Shown piece by piece: positions 43,301 through 55,700 of a stretch of DNA of 64,000 bases (positions are counted from its first letter, which is position 1; every line of letters begins with the position of its first letter). Both the position numbers and the translations under genes were made by a program. Source of the DNA: Lineus longissimus (taxonomy: Eukaryota > Nemertea > Pilidiophora > Heteronemertea > Lineidae). The stretch covers positions 20,418,070 to 20,482,069 of the forward strand of contig NC_088314.1 of the NCBI RefSeq assembly GCF_910592395.1, given 5' to 3'. The notes below the pieces were generated by a model. The model searched no databases. It worked only from the letters and a program-made list of their open reading frames with translations, and was not told the DNA's origin.

Positions 43301-45814
43301 ACGGCCGACCAAGATATACCCTGCGTCACACTTTCGCCTGAAATCACCATCAATCATAGTTCTATCACACAGTGTATGCAAGGGGAAAGTGCAATCCTGA
43401 ACATTTAAAAAGCAATTTTTTTTTGGCAATCTCAACCACATTTTCTGGTTTTAATAAATGTGTTGCAAAATCCAAAGCCTGAGAACTCCAGAATCTTCAA
43501 AATCTTAACCTGTTCAGTACATGTGGTCGAAATTCTCAATGCCGTGGACTCGATTGGCTGCCTTCAATGCAGCAGAAAAACTACATAACAAAACAGACCC
43601 TTGAAATATGTTGAAAAAGTAAAGTTTCCACTAATTCTACCAACCTGGCCTTGCCTGGCTCTGTTCGTAAACAGCAGACGTCAGGCGGTGTTCCTCCTCC
43701 GGCAGCCACTTCCCGGAGTTGCACGTCTCCTTCATGAGGCGACACCTATCTTTGACTGAAGAAGCACTGCGGCCCATCGCTGTACCAATCGTGGCCCAAT
43801 CCGTACCATGCTTTGCCCTCAACCTTTGCGAAAAAACAAGATAAAAACACAACACTTTAGACGGCCGATCGAACCTTTCATCTGACAGAGTATGATCGTC
43901 AATCATGGCAATTCACTCGTTTCAAACAATTCTGTTGTTCTAACATTTTCATCTATGTGCACCGTTCTTGGACCATCTATGTCGCCTGATAGATGAATTC
44001 AAAGACGAATCAGTGTAAAAACAAATCAAATGCGCACACTCAGAACACGTAAGAAGGCTTAAGCAGGCTCCGGACAATGCCTAGAGACACGACGATCCTT
44101 TGTTCAAGGTGAAACGCATGACTGGTCAGTGCCAAAACAAACTTGTCTTTTCAGTGTCATATGCCAAGATCGAACCGGAAAGGGTTAAGAGATGCTTACT
44201 CCCTCAGCTTACTCAACTCCTCCTGTGTATATTTGCCAACATGATTCTTTTGATCGTACATACGAATCACCCGTCGATAAACAGAGAATAGAGGGCGTTG
44301 CAAACCCTTCGCAACAGTGCGATAGAAGTCCTTTCTCTCGTCTTTGGACATCTCGAAGATGATTTCTGTTGGGTCGCTTATTCCATGGCCCTGAAAAAAT
44401 ATGACAGTCATCAAAGTGAGGAACAATATGTATGATTTATTTCTAAATCTTAAGCATTTAAAAGGACCCCCAAGATATCAATCAAATACTAGTAATGCGC
44501 TGCCTGGAAGTGTTTCTTACCGTGCAATAATTAGAAATATTGGCTTGAAGCAACTCCACTTCATCTTTGGACCACTGACCTTGCTTCCACTGTTGTCCTG
44601 AAGAAAAGACAGGAAACCTATGAAAAGCTGGCAGTAACAGAAGTGTTTCTGAGAGCAAATCAGAAGTGATAATGCATGGTTTCCACCCTAAAGATGACCG
44701 CTTGCCTGGTCCGAAAGTAAACACACCCACACCCTTCTTCAAAATGCAAACTCAAGAAGTGACACAACGCCATGAAATACAAACCTTTACTAGACAGAGC
44801 CGTTTTATCATCTCTCGATGTGAACCAGGCCTGGGTCACATCCACATTCTGTTTTGGATCATGCAGGGCTTGAAGTTCGGCCAAAGTTGTTCCTTGCATC
44901 GCTGCGACGGCTTCTCCATCAATATGACTTGGCATCGCCACCATGTATGTTTGACCATCTGCAGCCTCCACGCAGAAACGCTTGGCTGAAGGCTCCAGGC
45001 AGGCATCATCAGTAATTTCGTTGCCTGAAAGAAGGGAAAAGAGTAAGATTTATTGAAATATACATTCATGTTTGCGAGTGTGTGAATTTCCCAGAAAAGT
45101 ACGTTCCAAGTTCTATCTATTAGTACACCATTCACAAATTCTTCTACCAGTTGTCTAGTCTTAGCTCCTTTACACATCATTTTTGGATGGAAGAGGTTTT
45201 TCCATCGTATTGGTGAAGACCACTTTTACGTTTCAACTTTAAAGACTCTAAGAACCTGACAAATAATTACCGGGAAGTTCCTGGTCAGTGTTAAGAATTT
45301 TTATCGCAACCTGATGGACCTTCATGTTGTCCACGTCCTCCACAGCGCACTCTATTGGTACTGGAGTGGACCTCAAACAACCGTCCTCTTCGACAACATG
45401 CACCATGTTGACACATTCCTCCGTTTCCGTCTTTATCACAGGGCTATCTCCTGGATCCACAGCCTCGACGGTGACATTCTGAATCAAACATGTACCAGCC
45501 TCACCACCAGTAACGATTGTCTCAAATTTCCCACCGACATCCTGGATGGTGTGAACGGCCGCCCCGGTGACCTCGTCCATAACTTGTACAATATCGCCCA
45601 CTCCAGTGACAGACTCGAGAGCAATATCAGTGATAGTCGCTGGGATACTTGCTGCAGAGTTGACAGGCTCAACTATGACATTATTTCCAGTTTCCATGTT
45701 TACGCCTTTGGTAGTTTCTGGGATTGCCGAATCTACGATGACTGCAACTGTCACCTCTGATTCTCGGGTGTTCCCAGCTTCTTTAGGGTTGGACTCGCGG
45801 CAGACAATATCCAT
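40379..45814 (-). CDS. DMTF1: Cyclin-D-binding Myb-like transcription factor 1
   Basis: Twelve exons, in transcript order 45271-45814, 44785-45024, 44521-44597, 44200-44390, 43645-43823, 43178-43337, 42918-42986, 42446-42528, 42145-42300, 41533-41753, 41036-41221, 40379-40630, encode 785 residues (human 760). DMTF1 is a nuclear transcription factor that in mammals activates ARF and p53 signalling. The central Myb-like repeats lie at about 262-510. Motifs include [66 protein letters not shown] and [16 protein letters not shown], close to the vertebrate protein. Flanking acidic, Thr/Val/Gln-rich regions fit transactivation domains; [11 protein letters not shown] matches a conserved downstream patch. 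The start ATG at 45814 opens a long acidic N terminus. It is divergent from DPM3. Confidence 0.96.
42734..42908. mobile_element. DNA transposon remnant in DMTF1 intron 7
   Basis: The left end CCCCTCTATAAAGGACACC and the right end GGTGTCCCTAATAGAGAGG are imperfect inverted repeats, and the right outer edge reads GAGGTTCTACTGTA. This pattern is common at ends of Tc1/mariner-pogo type elements. A related remnant lies at 60330-60500. No transposase reading frame is present. Confidence 0.55.
44030..44160 (-). repeat. Dispersed repeat family R1, copy 2
   Basis: Reverse-complement relative of 15825-15980 and 62790-62950, in DMTF1 intron 4. Shared motifs in the family orientation are GCACTGACCAGTCATGCG, GGCATTGTCCGGAG and ACGTGTTCTGAGTGTGC. 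Confidence 0.7.
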
Positions 45815-47070
45815 TTCCAATCAAAAACCTAAAACACCCACAAATTTTGATAAATGAATTACACTATTAGTATTAACAGTGAGTAAATGAACGCAAAAAA
45901 TTTTAATCAGCCATCAGGAAATATGTCAAATACTGCTGAAAATCAAAATCATTAAATGAGGATACATAACATGCAATATGCAATATGCATTGCATTTGCA
46001 AGGAACAGCAGGAGGCAATGCATATCAACCTACACTACATTCACATTGACCCAGAGCAGAGCTCAGCCAGAGGAATGTTGTCCTCCATCCAATTTTGTTC
46101 CCGTTTTCAACAGAAGCCATTTTATGTCATACCTTCACCTTTTCAGAGGCTGGTCTGGACCACTTCAGCATCATAACTCGTGCTGTAACAACTTTAGGAG
46201 ATGCTTTGTTTCCACCAGAATCGACTAAGATAGTCATCTGTCACCAACACATAATTTCAAATCACCTGTAAATGTTTTCGTCCGGGTTTCTTCCAAAATG
46301 CCAGGATGCAAAATGACCAGGATGGAATTCGAACTATTTATTCGCGGATAAATCTTTGGCAATTTAAAAAAATATAAAAAATGTTTTGTCGCTAACGTTT
46401 AACAACAAAGTAGTAATAATAATAACTCAAAAATAACAGTTTTGATGAAAATCAACAAACATTATCTTATTTGTTTGGCATTTCTAATGAAGCTATCAAA
46501 CCATTGAGAACTATTTTCTATAAATTTTGTTGTTTGGCCTCCCATATGCAGTCGGCATTCGGCCCCGCGTGGTGGCGCTGAGGCGGCCGCTGCCTTGGAG
46601 TACTGAGCAACGAGCAGAGCCTTTTTAATGCATCGTGTAAGCTTGTTACCTTGGTTAAAGGTGTCCTATCATGAAACACTTATGTAAACAGGGAGTTCTC
46701 GGGCGGGACCCGGGGGCACGACCACCTGATAGATGCATATTTACAAAAGCCCTGAGATGGTCCCCTTAAATTACAGAGCAACTGTTGAAATGGTCCCTTA
46801 AGTTCCTGACCTATATTCTATGGCCGCGTTCCATATTCTATTTGACTCTTCTCTTGAGAAGAGCTTCGATCAGCAAGCATCTGGGGAAAATAGCAATTTG
46901 GTAAATATATTGTGAAATTTCTGTTTTCGGACCTGTGTTCTTCAGGTTTGCCTTGAAGTCTAGTATATATTTCAGCCAATGCCAAAAGATACATCGACCA
47001 TTGAACCGAGATAATTTATTATTTTTAAGTGAATAAATTTTGTTCCCTATGTAGGCTTTAGCCGGTATCA
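45815..47070. other. DMTF1 upstream region; no gene seen
   Basis: No exon is supported. A short GC-rich patch at about 46560-46600 (GTGGCGCTGAGGCGGCCGCTG) stands out from AT-rich surroundings and could mark a promoter. The 5'UTR of DMTF1 may start here. Confidence 0.4.
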
Positions 47071-47811
47071 GGCTGTTTCGCTACATTGCCAGTTCGCTAC
47101 AAGTCGTTTCGCTACATGTGGCGGTCGTTTCGCTACATGGTAGGTCGTTTCGCTACATGGGTGGAGTCGTTTCGCTACATGATGGGTATGGTCGTTTCGC
47201 TACATGGAGGACGTTTCGCTACATGGGTGGAGTCGTTTCGCTACATGGATGTAGTCATTATTTTTACTCTATTTTACCCTACTATAATTCCCGGTGGTGA
47301 CTACAAACCACAGTTTCCCGGTAAAAAAACTTATACGGTTTGATGGCGCGCAAGGGGTTCTTGTCGTCCTGGCCTGGGTTAGGCCACATAAAAAAAGAGT
47401 TGGTGATCGTCCCCGCCCGCCCCTACGAAAAACGCCCGGTCCCATTTTTTGTTAAAATCCTAAAAAAGTTGGTATAATGTTCTCTGCTATAGGGTCAGAA
47501 TTGCATGGTTGGAATCTCTATGAAATCTCCTTTCAAATGACACCAAACATGTCTGTTTAGGTTTATTTTACCCAGAGATATTTACTTGATTTGAGCGAAA
47601 GATTGCTCCTATAGCGCCACTTTGCAAGGCCTTCGCGTTGGCTCGCTCGTCTCCACCCAAGTAGCGAAACGTCCTCCATGTAGCGAAACGACCATACCCA
47701 TCATGTAGCGAAACGACTCCACCCATGTAGCGAAACGACCTACCATCTAGCGAAACGACCGCCACATGTAGCGAAACGACTTGTAGCGAACTGGCAATGT
47801 AGCGAAACGAC
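47071..47811. mobile_element. Large foldback element with 15-16-bp subrepeats in its arms
   Basis: The left arm (about 47071-47245) carries eight to nine copies of GTCGTTTCGCTACATG or variants with spacers of a few bases. The right arm (about 47657-47811) is its reverse complement, including the same spacer words (TGGCGG, GATGGGTATG, GGGTGGA) in mirrored order. The roughly 410-base centre has no coding frame. It lies between DMTF1 and DPM3. Confidence 0.85.
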
Positions 47812-48143
47812 AGTAATTCCTTTAGCCTATGTATGTCTATGTACATTTTGCTGTACATTTTGTAGTGCATTTGTGTTGAATCCATTCATGGACTGCTGTC
47901 CTGAAATATTTTGGTGGAACTGGAAGGCATGACTTGTAAATGTCTTGAAAATAGGCTTGAAATTAATGAAAAGGTTCTACAATAGATTTCACCGATGCGG
48001 AAGCCAATATGTTAACAGTCATGACTTTCATCGGCAGCATCAGGCTCTCAACAGAATTGATGTTCTTCAGATCACTCCACGACATTTGTGATTCTCAAAT
48101 ATCATCTCTCTTTACAGAGTCGGTGAGATCACCAATTGACAGC

Positions 48144-49632
48144 ATGACCAAGCTAATGCAATGGCTGCTGTTTGCACTATTATTCCTGTCGGTCTGGGCT
48201 GCTTTGATAACAGAATCGATTCCAGTGGACATTCCAAAAGCCTATCTGGAAGTGATATGGCTGGTAATTAGTCATAACTTTCTTTATTCTCATTGCAACA
48301 TCCATGCTTAACTGGAGCTTTCAAATGACAGCACACAAGAGTCCCATATTTCATTTGATTTGGCTGCCAGTTTTGATTTTACCTGTGTAACAACATGATC
48401 AACTTCAACAAGGACTAACACAGAGGTGTATTTGTACAGAGCAGACACAGAGAACTCATTGAAGTTGTGGTATTTTATCAGGTGCCAGTCTGTCACCCAC
48501 TCACTCACTCCTGCAACTTTACATTCTATGTCACTCAACTGTACCACCACATCCCTCCAGGCAGCGGTCAGTTAAGTTATGTATGTGTTCAGGCAACCAG
48601 ACTGCTCCAGTCCAAGGCATTATAGTATAAATCAAAGTTTGCTCTGGAGAACAATGTCCTTATTGTCTTTGCGAGCCAAACCATTCAATAGATATGGAAT
48701 ATTTACACACCTGCAAGCAGTTTAGGCCAAGTTAATATGGCGCCCTGGCTTTATGACATGTTCTTTAAAGGAAAAAGCTTGAAAATACCAATTGATTATA
48801 ATACATGTAGGCCTACTACAAGGACTATTTCGTTCTTCTTCTGTTGTACTTCAATTGGCCCTTCATCAGAATTCACCAATTTAGCCATGCAAATTTTCAG
48901 GCCATATTCTCATTTCTTTTCAGTTTCCTATATATTTCCTGATTACAGTTGCAGTAAGTATATAAGTTCAATCTTTATGGTTTATGAAGTCAACCCTTTT
49001 AGTTGCATTGAACCCTATATAGCTGCTGTGATACACTTCTGCCTACAAAACAATAACCAATACAATAGTTCACTTTTGGGAAGTGTTACACAAGTGCTGC
49101 CACCTCTTTGTCAAGTGAAGCATTATAAGTATTCTCATCTTGCCAAACAAACGGTTCTTCTTTTTCTGTACCTTCTTCTTACTTTCAGTGTATCGTGTTA
49201 GCAGTCCTCGGATATCGCGTCGCTATGTTTAATGAATGTGATGAGGCAGCAGAGGAATTGAAACAGGTGAGTCAGCGATGAGTGCAGATTTTGGCAGACA
49301 GAGAAAGGCAGTTTGATTGCACTCATCAGAAAAGAGGAACCTAAATCCCTTGTCTGAAGGGCACAGAACCTTTGGCAATACAGAGCTGTAAGACTTGGAA
49401 ATAGGCCGAATGATCATGAGGTACAATGTAGTTAATCTCTCAGTGCAAATGACAGCCACTTACCAATTAGCTGTATCAGTAGCCCCTGCCCTTTGAAGTT
49501 GACAATTCAATTTCATATTCTAAGCAATTTCGTATTCTGAGCGCTGCTTGATTTAAAAAGATATTGCTTCTTTTTCAGCAAATAAAGGAAGCAAAAGCAG
49601 ATTTAAAAAGAAAAGGATTGAAGCTGTCATGA
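48144..49632 (+). CDS. DPM3: Dolichol-phosphate mannosyltransferase subunit 3
   Basis: Four exons, 48144-48263, 48924-48953, 49189-49266, 49579-49632, encode 93 residues (human 92). DPM3 is a small ER membrane protein that tethers and stabilises the DPM1 catalytic subunit, which makes dolichol-phosphate-mannose for N-glycans and GPI anchors. The start MTKLMQWL matches the family. Two hydrophobic segments span about 8-24 and 37-58, followed by GYRVAMFNECDEAAEELKQ and a coiled-coil tail (IKEAKADLKRKGL) that binds DPM1 in known homologues. The 30-base exon 2 (FPIYFLITVA) restores the exact family length in the second membrane segment. An acceptor at about 48117 suggests a 5'UTR intron. AATAAA lies at 50119. 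Confidence 0.95.
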
Positions 49633-50118
49633 TGAACACTCAATTGACACTTTTCATTTATTATCTTCTGGAGCTAGTGTAGAGAAACTCTTTGTCAGAT
49701 TTTTGTCTGTCATATAGAAAATGCCAACAGTAAAGTTCTAAAGAGTCCTTTCTTTTGACCGTTATCAAAGCAGGACTTTATAGGTATGTCCATCGCACTG
49801 TTTAATCGTAGGGACTAGAATGTGAGGATGACCTGTTTAGAATCATTTATATGTGTTTACGTTGGAAATTCTTGTCGTAAGACCGAGACAGATAGCTGCT
49901 TACTAGTTTTGCCTGCCATTCTTATCTAATTGTTTGTAGAAAACATGTGTGACTGCTTTGTGAATTGATGGATTTTGGAGATTCAACCACCTGTTGTAAT
50001 AAATGGTGCCAAAAACAGGTGTTCCTGTATTCTAAACCGTCATTTTGCTACTGAAAGAATCTTGTGAAGAAACCAGACTGGCTGGTTGTAAAAATGTGCT
50101 TGTGAACTTTGCAGATGA

Positions 50119-50124
50119 AATAAA
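50119..50124 (+). other. DPM3: Polyadenylation signal of DPM3
   Basis: AATAAA about 490 bases after the DPM3 stop codon. Confidence 0.65.
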
Positions 50125-50639
50125 TTATAATTTTATAGAAATATTGATTTGTTGTGTCTTTCTGTTGTTAGTGTAAAATTGATCAGGAGCCGTCTGTCCT
50201 TCAACACACCTGATATGCTCAAGAGAGATTCAGATACAGGATCGTTGGTCTCTCCTTTTCAGTCTTGCTTATTTACGAACAGATTAACATTTCTGGACAG
50301 CTTACCTCTCTTAATTGAGTCAGTTGGCAAGACAAACTGATACAGTATCCCAAATAGGCCTAGACACCTTACACAGGAGTTTGGCGAAGCGATTGGAGGC
50401 CTTGATTAACTGGTTGTGACATTGTCTCCTAAAACATCAAACGACTCCTTATGAAGATACCCATCGTCGTGAATCTTGCCTTTCTGGTAGTGAAGAGGCA
50501 AACTAGTTGGTGCCACTTTCATGTAGTCCTTTTAAGCAGATTTGTAGGATTGGAAAAGTCTGCCAGTTTCCATGCTCTCGAGCATGGATGTGTTGCTTTC
50601 TCCAAAATGAGACAAGAAACTATCAAGGTGACTTCCTAT

Positions 50640-52746
50640 CATTGAGCATTTATTAATACTAGAAATAAATAAAAAGGTTCAACAATACGTTATACTGGGA
50701 CAATACAATATAAAATTGACACACATATGCACTGGAACATTACACTGAAGCTTTTAATTTGGAGGGAAGAAGGTTTTCTAAGCATGCATAAGACTGGCCG
50801 GTTAGGAAAGCAGGATAATCGAGACAGCAAGAACATGTTCCATGTGCCATCAGTACAATGCAGAGTTCCCAAAGTTTGATATCTCAAAATAGATTACAAG
50901 TCAACCAACGAATTTGTAGCTGCAACCTACAATCAAGCATGATCGCATGTGACAAAAAATCTCTTTGCCAACACAAATCTGATTATTGATATTTACACTG
51001 ACGCCGTACAAATCTTCCTTAAGAAGATAAGTTGCAGTTGGCAGTGATAGGGTTAAGAATCATACAATGAAAGCGGACAGAGGAATTCCACCATTTTTCG
51101 AAGCAGTAAATATTCTAAGGTCACAACATGCAAAAGTTAAAGACCAGAGTTTACAGTAACCTGAACATGCAGATGTCTTTTACAGCCAAGCAGCAAGAAA
51201 GCCAAATTATTATTGCAAAAAACTTATCACATCTAGAATAACTTAAGATACTAGAGATCAAATCTGGAATGAAATACCGTAGACCGCAACATGCTCTCAT
51301 TACACTCTGTAACAGACCTTCTAAAGGCGACTATGCTGTCAAACATATTAAAATAGCTTTCATGTCGGATGCAAGTCCAACTGATGCCTAACTAGATACA
51401 AAGTTTGAAACAACTTTTATGCCAACTACTTTAACCAATGATACAAAGCTCAAAACAACTTTTACTTTTTTTGTGAAAACAAGCTACTTTTTAATTGATA
51501 CCATGTTAACAAGTTTGTACTACTTTACTAATAGAGTGATACAAAAGTTTGAAACAAACTTCATGCAAATGAACAATCCCGCATACATATCATGCTTTTT
51601 TTAGCAAGTGTAACCCACATTTTGACGAAATCAATATTGCATTGAAACTCAATGACTAGCAGCACGTTCTAGCACGAAAACAATATATTGCACTATCGTT
51701 AGTTTCTTCAGTGTAATAATATCTCCAGAGACTGATGATCACCAACGATGCATTTGAAGTTAAAGGAAGACTATAGGCAGGTGCCAGCTAGGTTGGCAAG
51801 ATTAAATTACACTAAGTCACATATAGGGGCCTCTTCAATCACACAGTACATCGAAACTATTCACACTTGTTCAATTTATCACTGAATCAAACACAACCCA
51901 AGCCCCTACAACTGTGCTAACTAGTAACCTAAAGAACCAATTTGACACGCTACGTCCAGGCTATAGTCACCCTTTAAACAGTAAATCTATATGAAAATAA
52001 CAATTTCTCTCTTATTCCGAAGGCACAAAACAGGATCACTGGTTATCAAGAAAATAAAGTTACACACATGAATCAGCAAACGAAAGCAATAGTGAGAAAA
52101 ATGGAAATTGTGAGAAAAATATTGTATTATTACATCATACGACGAGCTGAATATGGCTTGACCAGCTTTATGACTTGGCATACCACCATCGTAATCATTT
52201 TCTCTCTTTGATGGCACACATTTTACGGTAATCTGTATATTCAAATTATAATTTTGGCCGAATATTTCCAAGCAGACAAGGACAAGACTGCAGGCAAGAT
52301 TTAAGCAAGACATCTGAATACAGTTTGGATAGAATGTTTTGAAGACATTAAAATGGCATCAATGTGACATCATACAGAGATGAAGTTATTTATCAAGATA
52401 AAAGGCATCGTTTTCAGTTTTACCTTTCCAAATACATCTCAATTTCTCAGCAAAAATTGATACCCTGGTTAAAAATCCTAAACAGCAACTCTGACAACAT
52501 CAACAAATCATTATTGCTCTTTTTCTTGAAAGCCAAAACACATAAATCCTGCGTCAGATTCAGAAACACCAAAATACACTTCCTTACCAACTGAAATATG
52601 CATTTTTGGCAGGTAATTTACAAACCAGAAGCCAACTCGTTTACATTAGCCCTAAGGGATCATCTCAAAATAAAAATGAAAAGCTCTCGGCACTGTTTTG
52701 ATAAATCATACATTTTCATCTCAGGATGAGGAACCAGCTCAACCCA
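50640..52746 (-). other. Probable long 3'UTR of NCKIPSD; no other gene seen
   Basis: AT-rich sequence with no coding support lies between the NCKIPSD stop and a minus-strand AATAAA at 50649-50654. It contains an R2-type element at 51762-51979. Whether transcription really extends this far is unknown. Confidence 0.4.
51762..51979. mobile_element. R2-type MITE with TTAAAGG ends
   Basis: The left end TTAAAGGAAGACTATAGGC is matched at the right by the reverse complement of TTTAAAGGGTGACTATAGCC. Similar ends occur near 2725, 39720 and 59452 (for example TAAAGGGGGACTATAGGCAGG). The copy is about 218 bp long, with no coding frame. Confidence 0.65.
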
Positions 52747-55700
52747 TTACATTGTAGGAAACCCAAAATATTGCGGCAAATCTTTCCAGATGAGTCGGAT
52801 GAGCCAGCGATCTTGTTCAGACTCCTTGTCTTCTTCTTTGGAGATGTCCATCAGCAGACTCTGAAGCTCAGCTTTACGATGCTCGTGTTCACAGTAGGAA
52901 GAATTCTTCATGATCAGATGCATCAGATTCAGAATATGCGATCTCATCTGCAATGAAAATGACCAAGATTTCCATGATAACATGCATGCACTGTAAACTC
53001 CTGTATTTTTCCCCTGGCCTAATATTTTATGATCAATACAAAAGCAAACTTTAGGGCTGAGCATTTACTCACCTTGTTTCCGGGAGACAGATCACACAGA
53101 TGCCGTATCACAACATCAATCAGCACCTTGGCATCGTTTGTGTACAGAAGATCCGACGTGGACTCGAGACAGTATAGATCACACAGGAACTTGAGGACAG
53201 AGTTGTCTGGCCGAGGTTCATGGTCAAACATCTTGACTGGATCATCTGAAATAGTACACGGAGTTACGTTTTCACTATTGAAAAGAGTTAGAATTGCTAG
53301 TTACGCCCTCTCTCCCAGCTTATTGTGTACGGGGTTAACAAATAAAGTGACATCAATGGAACGATTTAATCCAAACCTCTCTGAGTAGAAGTAAGGCACT
53401 CAAATCACTGCACCTCAACGGCATCAATAATGATCATGTCTCACCTCCGCTGTTCATCAACATCATCACTTTCTCTGTAAAAACCTTTGCCTGTCCTCTC
53501 TCTGCCAACACCTTGAGTATCACATTATCACGAGCATCTTTGATATGGAGGTTAAACGAGAGGATGAGGGCTGTTAGCGTATCAGCGATTTCATCCTCCA
53601 TCTCTGCGTCATGTGGGTTCTCAATTTGATCAAAGATGAACTCGATAAAGGTTTGATTCAGCTGTTCTGCAAGATATAATCAAAGACGTCACTAAGTATT
53701 ATCAAAGGTCACCAAATCATTGAAAGGCCCATCTAGTTAACCCTGAGCAAACTTTATTGCCTTGTGATAATATATTCAGTCTGAATGTGATCAAGCAGAG
53801 GACTGTGCAAGTGGTTGTGACATTGTCTTCCCTCACCAAGGCACAACTTATCTGAGCATAATTTCCCAGTTTCAGCGCCCGAGGTTGAGTTGCAAATTCA
53901 CACTAAGAGAGATTGATTTCTTTAAGTGTTCTTACCATAATGATAGACAGGCAGTGGCTCTCCCATTGAAAATAACATAGTTAGCACCAAACTTGAGAAG
54001 CAGAACTTTTGAGTATCTGAAAAAAATAACACCCAACATTATGCTTTATGAGCAAATAACCACATTTTCAAATAGTATCAACACATTGTTAAAACATTGC
54101 TGAAATCCTTTCAAGTTGGAACCTTTTCTGGACATCAATCAGGATTACGAGTGGGAAGCACGTGGCAAGAAAGACAGAGTTTGGACTTGTGACTGGAAGG
54201 TCGTGGGTTTGAAGCTCGGCAAGTTTCACTCTGTACTTTCAACTTGCTAAGTGTAGTAAGCTAAATTACTGCATAAAAGCCTCGGATTAATGCAATTAAA
54301 AGAGCAGAAGAATGTCTGCACTTACTTGACAAGTCTGTCTGCAAATCTCTGGCAAGCTCCACTGCCAACACGGACGTCAGCAATTCGGATATCACACGTG
54401 CTTCAAGATTACACAGCGCACCAAAACTCTTCAACAGCAACAAGCGGATGGAGACACGTGTTTCCTGAAAACATCAGAAGGGATCTCATTGATCATGAGT
54501 CGTAGTTGAAGGTCTTTTATAGCATGTTGATGACGCACTCAGCAGCAATGTCTATAAACAACGTCAGTACAGTTTGTCAGTGTGGTCTGCGTGATGCAGG
54601 TGTTTTATTTTCAAGTCCCTGGTGATAAATGTATACAGTACCTTTCAAAAGCAACATTTAGCCCCAAAACATGTTTGTATACATTCTATACAGCACACCA
54701 CTTGAGGTGGCATGCAAAACTAATGCAAGTGAGAGAAATTTTTTGCAGAAGTTTTGCCAAAATGTGACATCGAAAACGAAGATGCTTCCATCTCAATGGC
54801 CACAGAAATAGAAGGAAACACTTACCATCTGATAATAGAGTACCAATGTGTCCAATGCTTCGAAGTGATTCCTGCTTATTACCTGACGACAGATAGACTG
54901 GTTGGCATTACTCTGAAAGAAACGGAAAGAAACCTATTATTCACACACATCACAGTGTCAGGAGGAAATACCGCAGAAGGGGAATACTGTGTGTACCCCG
55001 GTACAGTTAATTGTTACTCCCCCAAAAGCAATAAATATGAACTCAAATCGCAGCTATAGGTTGAATGTGTGCTGAACATAATCACATTGAGATTCTACTC
55101 AACAAGGGTATGAATCTTCTATGGACCTTCCAACTCACCAAAATAGAGATTAATTCTTCCAAGCATCCTTTGATCATGGCTTCATCTTCATGCAGCGCCC
55201 AGCTTCTTTGCTGAGAGTCGTCCTTACACTCGGCCATCTGCGAGAGAATCACACTGAGGCGTTGTGCATCATGGCTGTTTTCGATGTTGTCCGAGTATTT
55301 CTATGAAAATGAAATGTACTGGTAGGTGAGTTTCAGAATGCAATATCTCATATCTTAGCTGGAGGCGTTAAACATCAAAGAAAAAGATAAAGATAACCGA
55401 CTTGGAAAATCGGGTGACCCCCAAACCAGTTCTTTAGAACTGATCTGTTTTGAAATCAGAGAAAACTTTGTTATCATCTCACCTCGTTGTCTGTAGTCTT
55501 CTTGAGTATCTCATCCATAACGTACTCCACGCTGGGAACGTTCCGTTTGATATGATCCAACACCATATAAAGGGTCTCCTGACATTTCTCATGACTCAGG
55601 TTGGTATTCTTGCGTACCATCTCTACGAGCTCCACACCTATCTCGTCCGGTATATGTGGCTTAGTAGCACCAAGTAACGCAGTCATTGTTCTTGTAGGCG

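Noticed and set aside
47086-47343. Plus-strand frames with repeated RFATW/SFRYM peptides
   Set aside because: They arise from the 16-bp repeats of the foldback arm; no start context, splice signals or family match.
48737-49201. 154-codon plus-strand frame
   Set aside because: Intronic stretch around DPM3 exons 2 and 3 in another frame; no family match.
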